Shown: piece by piece, positions 26,044-35,507 of the stretch
How the letters are laid out: each line of letters starts with the position of its first letter
Position numbering within the stretch: the stretch's first letter is position 1
DNA from: Nostoc sp. FACHB-973
GTDB taxonomy: Bacteria > Cyanobacteriota > Cyanobacteriia > Cyanobacteriales > Nostocaceae
DNA: 64,000 bases
Direction of reading: 5' to 3'
Assembly: GCF_014698115.1 (NCBI RefSeq)
Contig: NZ_JACJSJ010000034.1
Span: 1 to 64,000 of the forward strand
Position numbers and translations under genes: made by a program
The notes under the pieces: generated by a model
What the model saw: the letters and a program-made list of their open reading frames with translations, nothing else
The model's database searches: none
Told to the model about the DNA's origin: nothing

Positions 26044-28440
26044 CTACTTTGTATTAAGCACCATCTGTAAATTTCTTAACAAGTCATATGAAGTGTAGGG
26101 CTTGGATAAAAAGGTTTTGACGCTTTTACCAAGGGTTTTAATCATTTCATGGTTGGAGGCTAGGCCACTGACACCAATAATTTTGATGTCTGGATTAATT
26201 TTTTTCAAGACATTGACAGTTGTTGGCCCATCCATGCATGGCATCATCATATCAATCAACAGCACACTAATATCTTGTTGATGTTTTGTGTAAAGTGCGA
26301 TCGCATCAATACCATCATTAGCTACCATAACTTTGTAGCCATTTTGTTCCAACCAGGTTTTAGTAATTTCTCGAATTGAATCTTCATCATCAACAACCAA
26401 AATCAATTCTCCATGCCCTGGAGGTAATTCACTTTCTCCAGATAATTTACTATCCGTTTCGACTGTTTGAGTGACGGGTAAGCAAACTTGAAATTCTGTG
26501 CCTTTGCTGACTTCAGTAACTACATTTACGAAACCGCTGTGGCTTTTGATGATCCCAAGCACTGTTGAAAGACCAAGCCCTGTGCCTTTACCCACTTCTT
26601 TGGTTGTGAAAAATGGTTCAAAAATTCTATCTACTATTTCTCTGGGTATTCCTGTACCTGTATCAGAGACGGTAATCATCACATAAGAACCCACCTTAGC
26701 ATCAATATTCATCCGGGCATAGTGGCTATCAACCCAAAAATTCTTCGCAGAAATCCCCAGAATACCCCCATCAGGCATAGCATCACGGGCATTAATACAC
26801 AGGTTCATCAATACTTGGTGCAACTGAGTAGCATCACCAAAGATATTCCACAAGTTTTGTGTAGGAATATCAATGCGAATTTCAATAGCTCTGGAAAATG
26901 TTTGTTTAACAATATTTTCTATTTCCGAAATTAAATTCCGCACCTGTAATGTTTTAAAATTACCTACAGAACCGCGTGAAAACCATAGAACTTGTTTAAC
27001 TAAATCTGCTGCACGCTTGACATTTTTTTCCATAATTGCCAGCCATTGATGACTTTTTTCATCCGGAAGTTTTGCTTCTAGAAGTTGCATTGTCATCATG
27101 ATGGGTGTCAGTGCATTGTTGAGGTCATGGGCGATACCACTTGCTAATGTGCCCAGACTTTCCATCCGCTGAGCGCGGAGAAATTGGGCTTCGAGTTGTT
27201 TTTTTTCTGTAATGTCAGAGTTGACAATGAGAATAGATTTAGCTTGCCCTTCTTCATCATTTACCAGTGTCCAGCGGCTAGCAACTATCATCTCTTGTCC
27301 TTGTTTTGTGACTTGATGTAATTCACCTTGCCACGAACCACAGTCAGCTAAAGTCTTCTGAATGTTTTTCAGTTGGCAGAAGTTTTGTTTGCGATACAAA
27401 AGCTGATTAGCATTCTTACCCAAAGCTTCTTCTACCATCCAACCGTAGAGATGTTCAGCTCCTTTATTCCAAAATTGAATTTGGTTACCCAAGTTTTGAA
27501 CGAGAATCGCATCTGTAGTGATGTCAAGTAAAGCAGCTTGCTCACGAATTTTCTGTTCTGCGTGCTTCCGTTCCCGCAGCGCAGCTTGCTGTTCACTAAT
27601 ATCAATGACAAAGCCTGCCATCCGAGTAACTTTGCCTGTAGAGTCTAAAAAGATATACCCGTTGTCCTCAACTGTGATGTAAGTGCGATCTTTACGACAT
27701 ATGCGAAATTCTAAGTGGAATCGGTCTTTTGTAGATAAAACGCGGTCAATCTCTTCATTAAATACGTTTCTATCTTCAGGATGAACTAATTCTAGCCAAC
27801 GGTTTAAACCTCCCGAAATCTCAGACATGGAATAACCTAATATTCCCTCTACATTTCCACCATATTTGATATCGTTTGTATCCAAGTTCCAATCGTAGAG
27901 AATCTGACGACTTGCCTGAATTAGTGCCTGATAACGATTCTTCCATTCCCCTAATGCGGCTGAATGACATCGCAGTTTCTCCTCCACTCGCTGGCGCTCA
28001 AAGATTTCCACCTCCAAACGGTCATTTTGTTCTGTGAGTTTTTTTGTCAGGTTTCGTAAGCTTAAATGGATATTTACCCTAGCTAATACCTCTTGATTTT
28101 CTAGGGGTTTTGTGATGTAATCTACTGCACCAATATTCAAACCTTTGACTTTATCTATCTTATCAGTAAGGGCACTGATGAATATTACGGGAATATCTTG
28201 AGTGGCTGGATTGCTTTTCAAAATTCGGCAAGTTTCAAAACCGTCGATTCCTGGCAATATTACATCCAATAAAATCAAGTCAGGTAAGGCATATTCTGCG
28301 ATTTTTACTGTATTTTCTCCATCTTCAGCTACTAAAACTTTAAAACCATAATTTTCTAACAAGTCGCACAATATTTTTAAATTAGTAGGAATATCATCGA
28401 CTATTAAAATGACATTATTTTCATTTTTATTAAAATTCAT
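26044..28440 (-). CDS. Hybrid sensor histidine kinase with REC at both ends
   Basis: 798 residues. Order: REC 1 (phospho-acceptor Asp59 in LLDVILPGID), coiled coil, PAS 1 (about 165-285), PAS 2 (about 300-420), HisKA with His438 in SGIAHDLNNALTP, and the HATPase (NLCINARDAMPDGG, DTGTGIP, PFFTTKEVGKGTGLGLS). It ends with REC 2 (Asp730 in LLIDMMMPCMDG). No transmembrane segment, so it is cytoplasmic. The leading receiver suggests it is itself controlled by an upstream kinase. No dedicated response regulator is adjacent, so the output is unknown. Confidence 0.92.
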   Translation of the reverse strand: MNFNKNENNVILIVDDIPTNLKILCDLLENYGFKVLVAEDGENTVKIAEYALPDLILLDVILPGIDGFETCRILKSNPATQDIPVIFISALTDKIDKVKGLNIGAVDYITKPLENQEVLARVNIHLSLRNLTKKLTEQNDRLEVEIFERQRVEEKLRCHSAALGEWKNRYQALIQASRQILYDWNLDTNDIKYGGNVEGILGYSMSEISGGLNRWLELVHPEDRNVFNEEIDRVLSTKDRFHLEFRICRKDRTYITVEDNGYIFLDSTGKVTRMAGFVIDISEQQAALRERKHAEQKIREQAALLDITTDAILVQNLGNQIQFWNKGAEHLYGWMVEEALGKNANQLLYRKQNFCQLKNIQKTLADCGSWQGELHQVTKQGQEMIVASRWTLVNDEEGQAKSILIVNSDITEKKQLEAQFLRAQRMESLGTLASGIAHDLNNALTPIMMTMQLLEAKLPDEKSHQWLAIMEKNVKRAADLVKQVLWFSRGSVGNFKTLQVRNLISEIENIVKQTFSRAIEIRIDIPTQNLWNIFGDATQLHQVLMNLCINARDAMPDGGILGISAKNFWVDSHYARMNIDAKVGSYVMITVSDTGTGIPREIVDRIFEPFFTTKEVGKGTGLGLSTVLGIIKSHSGFVNVVTEVSKGTEFQVCLPVTQTVETDSKLSGESELPPGHGELILVVDDEDSIREITKTWLEQNGYKVMVANDGIDAIALYTKHQQDISVLLIDMMMPCMDGPTTVNVLKKINPDIKIIGVSGLASNHEMIKTLGKSVKTFLSKPYTSYDLLRNLQMVLNTK

Positions 28441-29274
28441 AGTTACTTATGATTATTGCTAATTTTGGATATCACATCTTCTGCCAAATTTTTGAGATAT
28501 GCACGAATTGTGTACTTGAAAGTTAAAAGATTTAATTAAAAGTAAACTCTCTCCAGAAAATGCCTACATATGTTAAACAGACTTTGTATAAAATATATCC
28601 ATTAGTCACAAGAGAATTCTCTAAGTCAGAATTTGTAATTAAAACAGGTTTTATGCCTAGTTTTGAAACATATAAGACTACGCACTGAAGCCTGAAACCT
28701 AGATAAGCTAATCTGCTTTTAAGTTGCATAATACTTAGCTGTAGAAAGACGCGGGCACGGGGAGACACGGGGATACAATTTAAATGATTATTAGCTTACT
28801 CCCTACTGTCGTTAAAAGGCAGGGGAATTTCTAAAATCGCTTTTTTAAGGGGGTTGGAAGTTCTGAGTGCATAAGTACTAACACAGTTGGTGTGCTTGAC
28901 TAACTTAAAAGCCGCTGTATGTGTATAAAAAGTACATAGTCTCTAAGTTCAAGGACTGCAAGTTGAGGATTCAATAGTAGGCGATGTCTGGGTCAGATCA
29001 CACTACTTGCAATTTTAGCTCGTCGATTTACCTATAACTGCTGAATAAAAATCTTTTGAGTTTGATGATTAGCGATTTGACGAATGTTTAACTAAGTGTG
29101 TAAGCCAGCACTCCAAATATATATCTAAATTTATTTGTCAATTTTCCTGGCTATAACACTGTCAAAATAAATAAAATATTTGCGATTAATATTCAATCCA
29201 AACTAGGGATTAAAATTTAAATAAATTCCCAGACAGACGCGATAAATCGCCGTTCCCAGCCGTTCCCAGACGCT

Positions 29275-29325
29275 ATAAATCGCCGTCTCTACAATAATCA
29301 ATCTTTCGTAGAGACGGCGATTTAT
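29275..29325. repeat. Dispersed hairpin (ATAAATCGCCGTCTCTAC)
   Basis: A perfect 18-bp stem, ATAAATCGCCGTCTCTAC at 29275-29292 pairing with 29308-29325, around a 15-nt loop. Partial extra copies (GACGCGATAAATCGCCG) lie just upstream. The same unit is at 45.58 kb. Confidence 0.75.
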
Positions 29326-29345
29326 CGAGTGTCTTACTTTAATCT

Positions 29346-29378
29346 GTAGGGTAGCACAACTAGCTGTGCTACCCTACA
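29346..29378. repeat. Hairpin GTAGGGTAGCACA
   Basis: GTAGGGTAGCACA and its complement flank ACTAGC-type loop sequence. It lies just after the end of the acetyltransferase gene (minus strand) and may serve as its terminator. Confidence 0.5.
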
Positions 29379-29395
29379 ATGTCTATCTAAATAAA

Positions 29396-29977
29396 TCACG
29401 GAGTTGTGACAGGATCGAGTTTTATGCGGATTTTATTCGGACGACAAGGGCTTCCCCAACAAACTTGCCCAGAGGGCATACTACTAAAAACACTACTACG
29501 AGCGCCAATAACGGCATTAGCCCCAATTTTGACTCCCGGCCCAATGAAACAATCTGTCGCCACCCATGCGCCATTCTCAATGGTGATACTCGCAGTTTTC
29601 AAGCCAAAGGCAGGGTCTTGGATATCGTGACTACCAGTACATAGGTAACTTTTCTGGGAAATTACGCAATGTTCACCGATGTTAATTTGATCGAGGCTGT
29701 ATAAAACTACGTTATCTCCAATCCAACTGTAGTTGCCTATGGTAACTTTCCAAGGATAAGTAAAACGGGCGGTGGGTCGAATTAATACGCCTTTGCCGAT
29801 ACGAGCGCCAAATAATCGTAGTAGAGTACAACGTAGAATATTTAACGGTTGAGGAGTCAGGGGAAAGGCGATCGCTTGTACAAACCACCATAATAAAATG
29901 TACCAACCTGGACGCCCGCGATGGAACCAAGATTGGTCATATTTGCGTAAATCTACGAAAGGTTTGTCATTTGTCAT
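29396..29977 (-). CDS. WcaF-like sugar O-acetyltransferase (left-handed beta-helix)
   Basis: 193 residues. Hydrophobic N-terminal segment (WYILLWWFVQAIAF), then hexapeptide repeats from about 70 (IGKGVLIRP, VTIGNYSWIGDNVVLY, INIGEHCVISQKSYLCTGSHD). The His in GSHD is the usual catalytic residue, followed by VKIGANAVIGARSSV. It resembles the colanic-acid acetyltransferase WcaF. It would transfer acetyl groups from acetyl-CoA to an exopolysaccharide sugar. It is the last of three minus-strand polysaccharide genes. Confidence 0.85.
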   Translation of the reverse strand: MTNDKPFVDLRKYDQSWFHRGRPGWYILLWWFVQAIAFPLTPQPLNILRCTLLRLFGARIGKGVLIRPTARFTYPWKVTIGNYSWIGDNVVLYSLDQINIGEHCVISQKSYLCTGSHDIQDPAFGLKTASITIENGAWVATDCFIGPGVKIGANAVIGARSSVFSSMPSGQVCWGSPCRPNKIRIKLDPVTTP

Positions 29978-29984
29978 TCAATTT

Positions 29985-30075
29985 TAGATTTGAGATTTGA
30001 GATTTGAGATTTTAAGATTTTAGATTTTCAATTTTTCCTTCAATCCAAAATTCAAAATTCAAAATCTAAAATTGC
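29985..30075. repeat. Tandem GATTTGA / AAATTCA heptamer arrays
   Basis: Runs of GATTTGA and later ATTCAAA/ATCTAAA units between two polysaccharide genes. Typical Nostoc short tandem repeats. Confidence 0.7.
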
Positions 30076-30080
30076 CAGAA

Positions 30081-31037
30081 TTAGGAGTCAATGGTCAATA
30101 GCTTTCCCTCTACCCCTCTGCTCCCCTGCTCAAGAACTTCCTGCTTTGGTGTAGTTGCAGTATTTAGATGACCACCACAGCTCCGTAATTCGTAAAGTTT
30201 AACGCCAATTTGATATTCATATTGACTCAACAAACGTGCATATATATATCCGGCTTTGCCATCCAAAAAACCGCGTTGGATGATATAAAATAACACAAAT
30301 CGCAAAATGGGTTTAAATGGCAAATGTACCCATACTTTTTTCAAAAAGCGTTTGCGTTGCACTGCATCACCAAATAAATTTGCCCCAATTGTGCCGCTAT
30401 CATCTTGACCTGTGAGAATATTAAAATAAACCCGGGCTTCCCAATTTGAATAGCGGTTGTGCCGTTCTAACCAGTGATAAAGGTCGCGGAAGTCTTCGTG
30501 GAGCATATCATTTTTGAGATACCCAACTTTTCCCTGCAAAATTACATGTTCGTGAACTTCGTTGTCACCAGTGTTGGGAATATCTTCTGTATGTAGGTTT
30601 TCGTAGCGCCCTTTTTGATGCTTAAATAAACGCAGATTCCAATCGGGATATTTACCACCATAACGAATCCATTTTCCTAAGAAAAATACCCGACGATTGA
30701 GGTAATAACCAGTATATTCCTGGTCATGAATTGCTTGCTCAATTTCTTCCCAAAGTTCGGGAGTGATGCGTTCATCGCAATCTACGATTAGCACCCATTC
30801 GTTGCGAAAAGGTAGATTATCTAAAGACCAATTTTTCTTTTTAGGCCAGTGTCCATTGAATTTAAATTGGACGACATTTGCACCATAACTTTTAGCAATT
30901 TCAACACTATTATCTGTACTTTGAGAATCGACTACAAATATTTCATCTGCTCTGCTGAGACTAGTGAGACAAGCTGGCAAGTTGACTTGTTCGTTTTTTG
31001 CTGGAATTAATACGGAAACTGGTATTTTAGATGACAT
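30081..31037 (-). CDS. Glycosyltransferase family 2 (WaaE/KdtX-like)
   Basis: 318 residues. GT-A opening VSVLIPAKNEQVNLPACL, DxD-type VDCDERI (about 87-93), and the ED-type acceptor region around LHEDFRDLYHWLERHNRYS. The middle has PDWNLRLFKHQKGRYE, typical of the beta-1,4-glucosyltransferases acting on lipid or capsule sugars. The last 18 residues are low-complexity and run into repeat DNA. It lies 23 bp after the next GT2 gene, so it is in an operon with it. Confidence 0.88.
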   Translation of the reverse strand: MSSKIPVSVLIPAKNEQVNLPACLTSLSRADEIFVVDSQSTDNSVEIAKSYGANVVQFKFNGHWPKKKNWSLDNLPFRNEWVLIVDCDERITPELWEEIEQAIHDQEYTGYYLNRRVFFLGKWIRYGGKYPDWNLRLFKHQKGRYENLHTEDIPNTGDNEVHEHVILQGKVGYLKNDMLHEDFRDLYHWLERHNRYSNWEARVYFNILTGQDDSGTIGANLFGDAVQRKRFLKKVWVHLPFKPILRFVLFYIIQRGFLDGKAGYIYARLLSQYEYQIGVKLYELRSCGGHLNTATTPKQEVLEQGSRGVEGKLLTIDS

Positions 31038-31060
31038 ATGAGTATAATTTATGATATTTG

Positions 31061-31993
31061 TTACTTCTTATTTGATGTGGATAAAAGCCCTTGAATAGCG
31101 GCATTTAAGTAGCCAATTTGACCGTAAGCATACACAAATTTATCAAACCGTTCTGCTGGGTCCCAAAAATATTGCAATGACTTGTACAAGCCGCGCACAA
31201 ATCGTTCGCTACCTCGCTGCAATTGAGCGATACCAGCTTTGCCAGCGAGTTGTTCTCGATAGCACTCGCTGATACCTTGCCACCAGCCTCGGTTTAAAAA
31301 CCAAGAGCGTTGCAGGCGTTCTGGAGCAACATTGTGAGCGACTAGTGCTTCGGGAAGATAAGCGACTTGCCAACCACGTTGTAGGGCAAATTCGGTCATT
31401 TGTAGTTCTTCGTTAGATAATAAATTTTTCCCCACTCGACCCAGATGACGATCGAAACCTCCAATTTCTTCTAAGAAACTGCGACGGATGGAGTAATTTA
31501 AGCCTCTCGGTGTTGAGCCAGGTTGCTGAATGTAAACGATATCATCGCCCAAGTCGTATGCACCCAGATTTTCAGTTAGTCCTGAGGATAGCCACCTTGG
31601 TTGTTGGATTCCTTCGGGCCAGATGAGAGTGACTTTGCCGCCTGCGATCGCTAGTTTAGAGTTATTGTAATAGGCAAAATATAAAACTTGTAGCCAGCCC
31701 TGGCTCGCAACGGCATCGTCATCTAGATAAGCCAGAATATCACCACTAGCCACTTTTGCCCCGGTGTTGCGGGCAACAGATAAACCGATGGTGGGTTCAA
31801 AGACATACTTCAGGCGAGGATTGTCAGCCCTTTGTTCTACTACTTCACGGGTGCGATCGCTAGACCCATTATCAACTACTACAACTTCAAAATTAGCAGC
31901 AAAATCCTGCGCTAAAAGACTATCAATTGCAGCCCCTAAGTAGGTATCTCGATTGTGGGTACAGATAATGGCAGAGATTTGGATATCTGGCAT
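31061..31993 (-). CDS. Glycosyltransferase family 2
   Basis: 310 residues. Opening IQISAIICTHNRDTYLGAAIDSLL, nucleotide site VVVDNGSSDRT, metal-binding LAYLDDDAV (about 88-96), then GGFDRHLGRVGKNLLSNEEL and the helical tail. It probably adds a sugar to an exopolysaccharide repeat unit at the inner membrane. It is the first gene of the three-gene set with the second GT2 and the acetyltransferase. Similar GT sets occur in hormogonium-polysaccharide loci, but nothing here proves that. Confidence 0.88.
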   Translation of the reverse strand: MPDIQISAIICTHNRDTYLGAAIDSLLAQDFAANFEVVVVDNGSSDRTREVVEQRADNPRLKYVFEPTIGLSVARNTGAKVASGDILAYLDDDAVASQGWLQVLYFAYYNNSKLAIAGGKVTLIWPEGIQQPRWLSSGLTENLGAYDLGDDIVYIQQPGSTPRGLNYSIRRSFLEEIGGFDRHLGRVGKNLLSNEELQMTEFALQRGWQVAYLPEALVAHNVAPERLQRSWFLNRGWWQGISECYREQLAGKAGIAQLQRGSERFVRGLYKSLQYFWDPAERFDKFVYAYGQIGYLNAAIQGLLSTSNKK

Positions 31994-32174
31994 AGATTTA
32001 ATTTGGGATTTTGCGGAAAGTCTGAGCTCAGGCTTCCTTAGATCAGAACTTTCTAAGACAGATTTGGGATTTTAGATTAAAATCTTAAATCTAATGCACA
32101 TTTACTCTTCGTTAATCTAAACCAAAATTGATCCACCCACCAACCGAGTTTTTTCGGAAATAATCTTTAAAACT

Positions 32175-33038
32175 TCACGTTTGTTGAATATGACTATGTA
32201 AAACTACAAGACTTTGAGCAAGTTGAGCCAGACGGGTTTCTAAAGTTTGCTTACGCCCCAACAGCTGACGTAACTTTTGGTAACGGGCGATCGCTATGCT
32301 AACAGTAGGAACCTGATCTGCTGGACATGGGCGCGACCAAACTTTACCAGAATCGTCCACACCGCAGAGGCGATAGCTAGTAGCAGACGATTGGTAGGAT
32401 ACTTTCCCACCATTGGCACAAATTTCTTCCACATAGTTCATGAGGCGGTCAATTTCTGCATGGCGGAGTGTTGCAGTTCCTCCTGGTTCTGGTTCGGTGG
32501 GATTGCATTCTAACCAGCCATTGACAATTGGACCTTCTAAGTAAATATCCTGAATTTGCTGCAAAATATTTTGCAGTTCTGTTTGCCAACCAGCGACACT
32601 TTCCTGAATTTCTTGCAGTAGATTCATCGCCAAGCCCGGATTTGCTCCGTGGCGATGGCTACTGATGCTGGGAGTTTTGAACTTGGGTAGGCTGGGTGTT
32701 TTGCTGCCGTTCTCTTCTGTTTGAAAGGTTTGCACAGAGTCATGATGGGGAAATAAATTTTGTTCAGTATCGACGCCAAGACCAACTGTTTGTCCCTGTG
32801 TCTTGACTTCAGCATCCTGAGAAGATGTAGTCTGTGTGCTGTTTGTGGGTTCGTTAGCTGTGACGCTGATTCTAAAGGAGAAAGGCCGTTTGGTTGAATC
32901 TCCTACTTCGCCAGCAGAAGCACTGCCGCGAGTCCTCAGATCGTGTAGAGTTGCTTCAATACGTTTTAAGCCTGTTTTCATATATCCTAAAGTTTGCTGT
33001 GCGGTTATCGGTGGGGTTTGAATCCCGACTTGAAACAT
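32175..33038 (-). CDS. Conserved cyanobacterial protein with C-terminal YQKLRQLL domain
   Basis: 287 residues from ATG 33038; TTG 33062 and ATG 32981 (with AGGA) are alternatives. The first 115 residues are Ser/Thr-rich and likely disordered. A helical region LQEIQESVAGWQTELQNILQQI follows. The conserved end has GPIVNGWLE, YRLCGVDDSGKVWSRPCP and SIAIARYQKLRQLLGRKQTLE. I know this layout from uncharacterised cyanobacterial proteins but no function. The two Cys flank a short loop. Confidence 0.7.
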   Translation of the reverse strand: MFQVGIQTPPITAQQTLGYMKTGLKRIEATLHDLRTRGSASAGEVGDSTKRPFSFRISVTANEPTNSTQTTSSQDAEVKTQGQTVGLGVDTEQNLFPHHDSVQTFQTEENGSKTPSLPKFKTPSISSHRHGANPGLAMNLLQEIQESVAGWQTELQNILQQIQDIYLEGPIVNGWLECNPTEPEPGGTATLRHAEIDRLMNYVEEICANGGKVSYQSSATSYRLCGVDDSGKVWSRPCPADQVPTVSIAIARYQKLRQLLGRKQTLETRLAQLAQSLVVLHSHIQQT

Positions 33039-33062
33039 ACAGCAGAATTGGTGAATTCTCAA

Positions 33063-33531
33063 AAGTCAGAAATAAAATAAGCTTTATCTCTGGCTACCAG
33101 ACTTAGTTTGTCTACTTCACCAACTGAAAATCTACTGTAATTATTAATTTTTAATGATGCTGGTGCTAATTTTATCTCCTAAAAGTTATTTAGAATCAAA
33201 AATCTTACTTTTGAAATGAAAAACTGCGTTTAGTAATGCCCAGTCTTACAGCAAATTGCAAGTTGGTGAGGTACAGATAATCGTAGGGGCGCACAGCTGT
33301 GCGCCCGTACCCGTGTACCTCATTTACCTGAAATACGCTGTAAGTTAAATTCCTTAGATAATGGGCATAGGAAGAGGACACGGGGACGCGGGGACGCAAA
33401 GATGCGGGGAAAGACTTGTTGTAAGTTTTCACCTTGTCCCCTTGTCTCCCCACTCCCCACTCCCCACTGGACACTGCTGTGATGATAAACTGCAAGTGCG
33501 GCTATATTGTGAAGATACTCAGGAAATAACT
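33063..33531. other. Repeat-bearing leader of cobU
   Basis: Contains a palindromic MITE (33243-33350) and a GGACGCGG/CCCCACT heptamer run (33375-33470). I looked for a cobalamin riboswitch and saw no convincing B12 box. A plus-strand frame through this region joins cobU in frame but is repeat-coded. Confidence 0.45.
33243..33350. repeat. MITE with CTTACAGC ends and GTAGGGGCGCACAG palindrome
   Basis: The ends TCTTACAGC and GCTGTAAG are inverted; inside, GAGGTACA and TGTACCTC are inverted; the centre is a 28-bp palindrome with one mismatch (33283-33310). The palindrome is shared with the TATAGCG-type elements although the ends differ. Confidence 0.7.
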
Positions 33532-34080
33532 TTGGGTAAAGTCATCTTAGTAACAGGCCCCGCCCGATCTGGTAAAAGTGAATGGGCAGAAACTCTGGCC
33601 ATACAGTCGGGGAAAGCAGTTATTTATGTAGCAACAGCTACTGATAACCCAGACGATGAAGAATGGCACAAACGGATTTTACAACACCAAAAGCGTCGTC
33701 CCCAAGACTGGGTTACCCTGTCTGTACCTGTGGAATTGTCTGCTACCCTCGCTGATGCCAAACCCCATACCTGTGTTTTAGTTGATTCTTTAGGAACTTG
33801 GGTTGCTAATTTCCTAGAACAAGATGACGAAACCTGGGAAAATATTCTCGCAGAGTTCTTAGAGACAGTGGATCTGGTGGCTGCTGATATGCTGTTTGTA
33901 GCAGAAGAAGTGGGTTGGGGTGTAGTGCCAGCTTATCCCATTGGCAGGACGTTCCGCGATCGCCTGGGTTCTTTAGTACGCCAGGTGGGTGCGCTGTGTG
34001 ATACTGTTTATCTAGTCACTGGCGGCCATGTTCTCAATCTCACTCTTCTTGGTTCACCATTGCCAGCGCCAAAGTCTTAA
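33532..34080 (+). CDS. cobU: Adenosylcobinamide kinase / cobinamide-phosphate guanylyltransferase
   Basis: 182 residues from TTG 33532, 7 bp after AGGAA, which fits the normal CobU length. The longer frame from 33361 is coded by heptamer repeats. P-loop GPARSGKS (8-15), the conserved VDSLGTWVANFL and GRTFRDRLGSL near the C-terminus. CobU phosphorylates adenosylcobinamide and then attaches GMP, in the nucleotide-loop assembly of vitamin B12 (pseudocobalamin in cyanobacteria). No other cob gene is adjacent. Confidence 0.92.
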   Translation: MGKVILVTGPARSGKSEWAETLAIQSGKAVIYVATATDNPDDEEWHKRILQHQKRRPQDWVTLSVPVELSATLADAKPHTCVLVDSLGTWVANFLEQDDETWENILAEFLETVDLVAADMLFVAEEVGWGVVPAYPIGRTFRDRLGSLVRQVGALCDTVYLVTGGHVLNLTLLGSPLPAPKS

Positions 34081-34137
34081 TTCAAAATTAAACATTCAAT
34101 CTCCGAAATATCCTCAATTAAAATCTAGAATTATGCT

Positions 34138-34557
34138 ATGGCTACCAAACAAGAAGTTAAAGCATATCTTGCCTACTGGTTTCAGTTGGGTAAAAAAGTG
34201 ATCGTGGGCAACAGTCAGGCAAGCTTTTTGCCTCAACGGGTGTTAGATGGCGATCGCTATAGCGAAGAATTTGAAGAGTGCTGGGAAAAAATTCTCTCCC
34301 CAGATTCTGGTGACTGTTATTTGGAAGGTACACAGGAAACCATTGCCGAACTGTTGACATCGGCATGGGATATGCTGCCTTGCTGTCGCTGCACAATGCC
34401 AGTAGCTGCGCGAAACATTGGGATGCCGCCTTTGTTGTGTCCCTGCAATGATTTACCTAACTGGCCTAATACCGAATTACCAATACCACGAGATCCAATT
34501 AAGACTCAAGAGCAGCTCAAAATAATTTGCGATCGGTTGTTAAATAATATCGCTTAA
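34138..34557 (+). CDS. Conserved cyanobacterial protein with Cys cluster
   Basis: 139 residues. N-terminal helical part KQEVKAYLAYWFQLGKKVIV, then a Cys-rich segment (DMLPCCRCTMPVA and LLCPCNDLPNWPN, about 78-112) that could bind a metal, then a helical tail. It lies 57 bp after cobU on the same strand, so it may be co-transcribed. Function unknown. Confidence 0.7.
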   Translation: MATKQEVKAYLAYWFQLGKKVIVGNSQASFLPQRVLDGDRYSEEFEECWEKILSPDSGDCYLEGTQETIAELLTSAWDMLPCCRCTMPVAARNIGMPPLLCPCNDLPNWPNTELPIPRDPIKTQEQLKIICDRLLNNIA

Positions 34558-34748
34558 ACTAACAACCAATTTGTGAATCTGACGGATTTTTCTAATATAG
34601 GCAATAGACAAGAGGCAATAGGGAAAAATTAGTTATCTATTGACCCTTCCCTTATGGTGTAAGGCATCTTTTCACCTAATTAAATTTGACAGACTTTGTT
34701 TATCGGCTATTTATATAGTTTAAATGAGGTATATTTTCTACTACCCTA

Positions 34749-35192
34749 TCACCGGTTTTTAATCAAGATTACTTGCATAATTTGTATTGCTATCTCACTG
34801 GAAACGCCTAAAGCTTGATATAAATCATTTAAGAAGTTTTTTTCTTCTTCAGCTACTATGCCTTCAGCCAAGACCAAATCTGTGGCTACTGCAAAGGCTG
34901 CTTCGCGCAAGTCTTGAGATAGAGAATCTTTTGCGACATTAAATAAAGTATTAAAATGATCCCCCTGGAAAATAGATAATATTTGATCAAACATGCTCTT
35001 GATCATTTGCTGGGGATAACTTTTAAAAAGTTTCGTTCGAGATAGCACACAAGTGATAGAATTTGCTTGCTCAACGGAAAGGTAACCGTCTGGGGCTGTT
35101 GCCGTCAAGACTATAACAGCAAAAGCTTCCGCTGAATTTAGTACTGGTTGGGTTTGACTTTCTGTAACCAACACAGCATCGAGTAGACCCAT
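34749..35192 (-). CDS. TerB-like protein
   Basis: 147 residues with a strong AAGGAG before the ATG. All-helical, with acidic patches typical of TerB domains (TATAPDGYLSVEQ near 30-42, and VLAEGIVAEEEKNFLNDLYQALGV near 110-133). Cyanobacterial TerB-like proteins are small cytosolic proteins linked to stress or metal responses; a role in tellurite resistance should not be assumed. Confidence 0.7.
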   Translation of the reverse strand: MGLLDAVLVTESQTQPVLNSAEAFAVIVLTATAPDGYLSVEQANSITCVLSRTKLFKSYPQQMIKSMFDQILSIFQGDHFNTLFNVAKDSLSQDLREAAFAVATDLVLAEGIVAEEEKNFLNDLYQALGVSSEIAIQIMQVILIKNR

Positions 35193-35369
35193 TGTAGTAG
35201 CTCCTTGGTTAAGGTCTCAATAGCGATACAGTTACCTGTGTATTTGCTGGACTTACAGGTGAGACTGCAACGCTGTGAGACTTTTATAGTTTAGTGTTCC
35301 CAGGATTGTTTCACGGCGAACACTTGTACCCAATGGTTTTTGACAATAATTACACTGCTAACCGTGAAC

Positions 35370-35507
35370 TTAACGTTCTCCTGTCTTTTCTATTGTTTCA
35401 ATTACTGCCAAACCTATACCTGAAGCTGCTATTAACAGTATTGCTGATAGCAAAAAAGCGTTGGTCAGCATTCGCAGGGCTTCGTCGAAAAAAATGTAGG
35501 TGGTCAT
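35370..35507 (-). CDS. 45-residue single-span membrane protein
   Basis: Minus-strand frame from ATG 35507 with AGAGGGTGA upstream. MTTYIFFDEALRML is followed by a hydrophobic span (TNAFLLSAILLIAASGIGLAV) and a charged tail ETIEKTGER. The layout is that of small cyanobacterial membrane subunits, but it is not one of the photosystem or cytochrome peptides I know. Evidence is the ribosome site, the span and the clean topology; there is no homology support. Confidence 0.5.
   Translation of the reverse strand: MTTYIFFDEALRMLTNAFLLSAILLIAASGIGLAVIETIEKTGER

Larger units (their letters stand above)
28441..29395. other. Long gene-free stretch (about 950 bp)
   Basis: AT-rich, with a short ACGGGGA run near 28752-28772. 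Hairpin repeats lie at 29275-29325 and 29346-29378. Small frames are present but have no ribosome sites or protein-like character. A small RNA cannot be excluded. Confidence 0.45.

Noticed and set aside
28441-29395. Gene or small RNA in the long gap
   Set aside because: Only weak frames and dispersed hairpins; no promoter-terminator pair or ribosome site that I could defend.
33361-33531. N-terminal extension of CobU
   Set aside because: Coded by heptamer repeats (GGGACGC, CCCCACT); the TTG at 33532 has AGGAA and gives the family length.
33063-33531. Cobalamin riboswitch ahead of cobU
   Set aside because: No B12 box or long conserved core seen; the region is filled by a MITE and heptamers.
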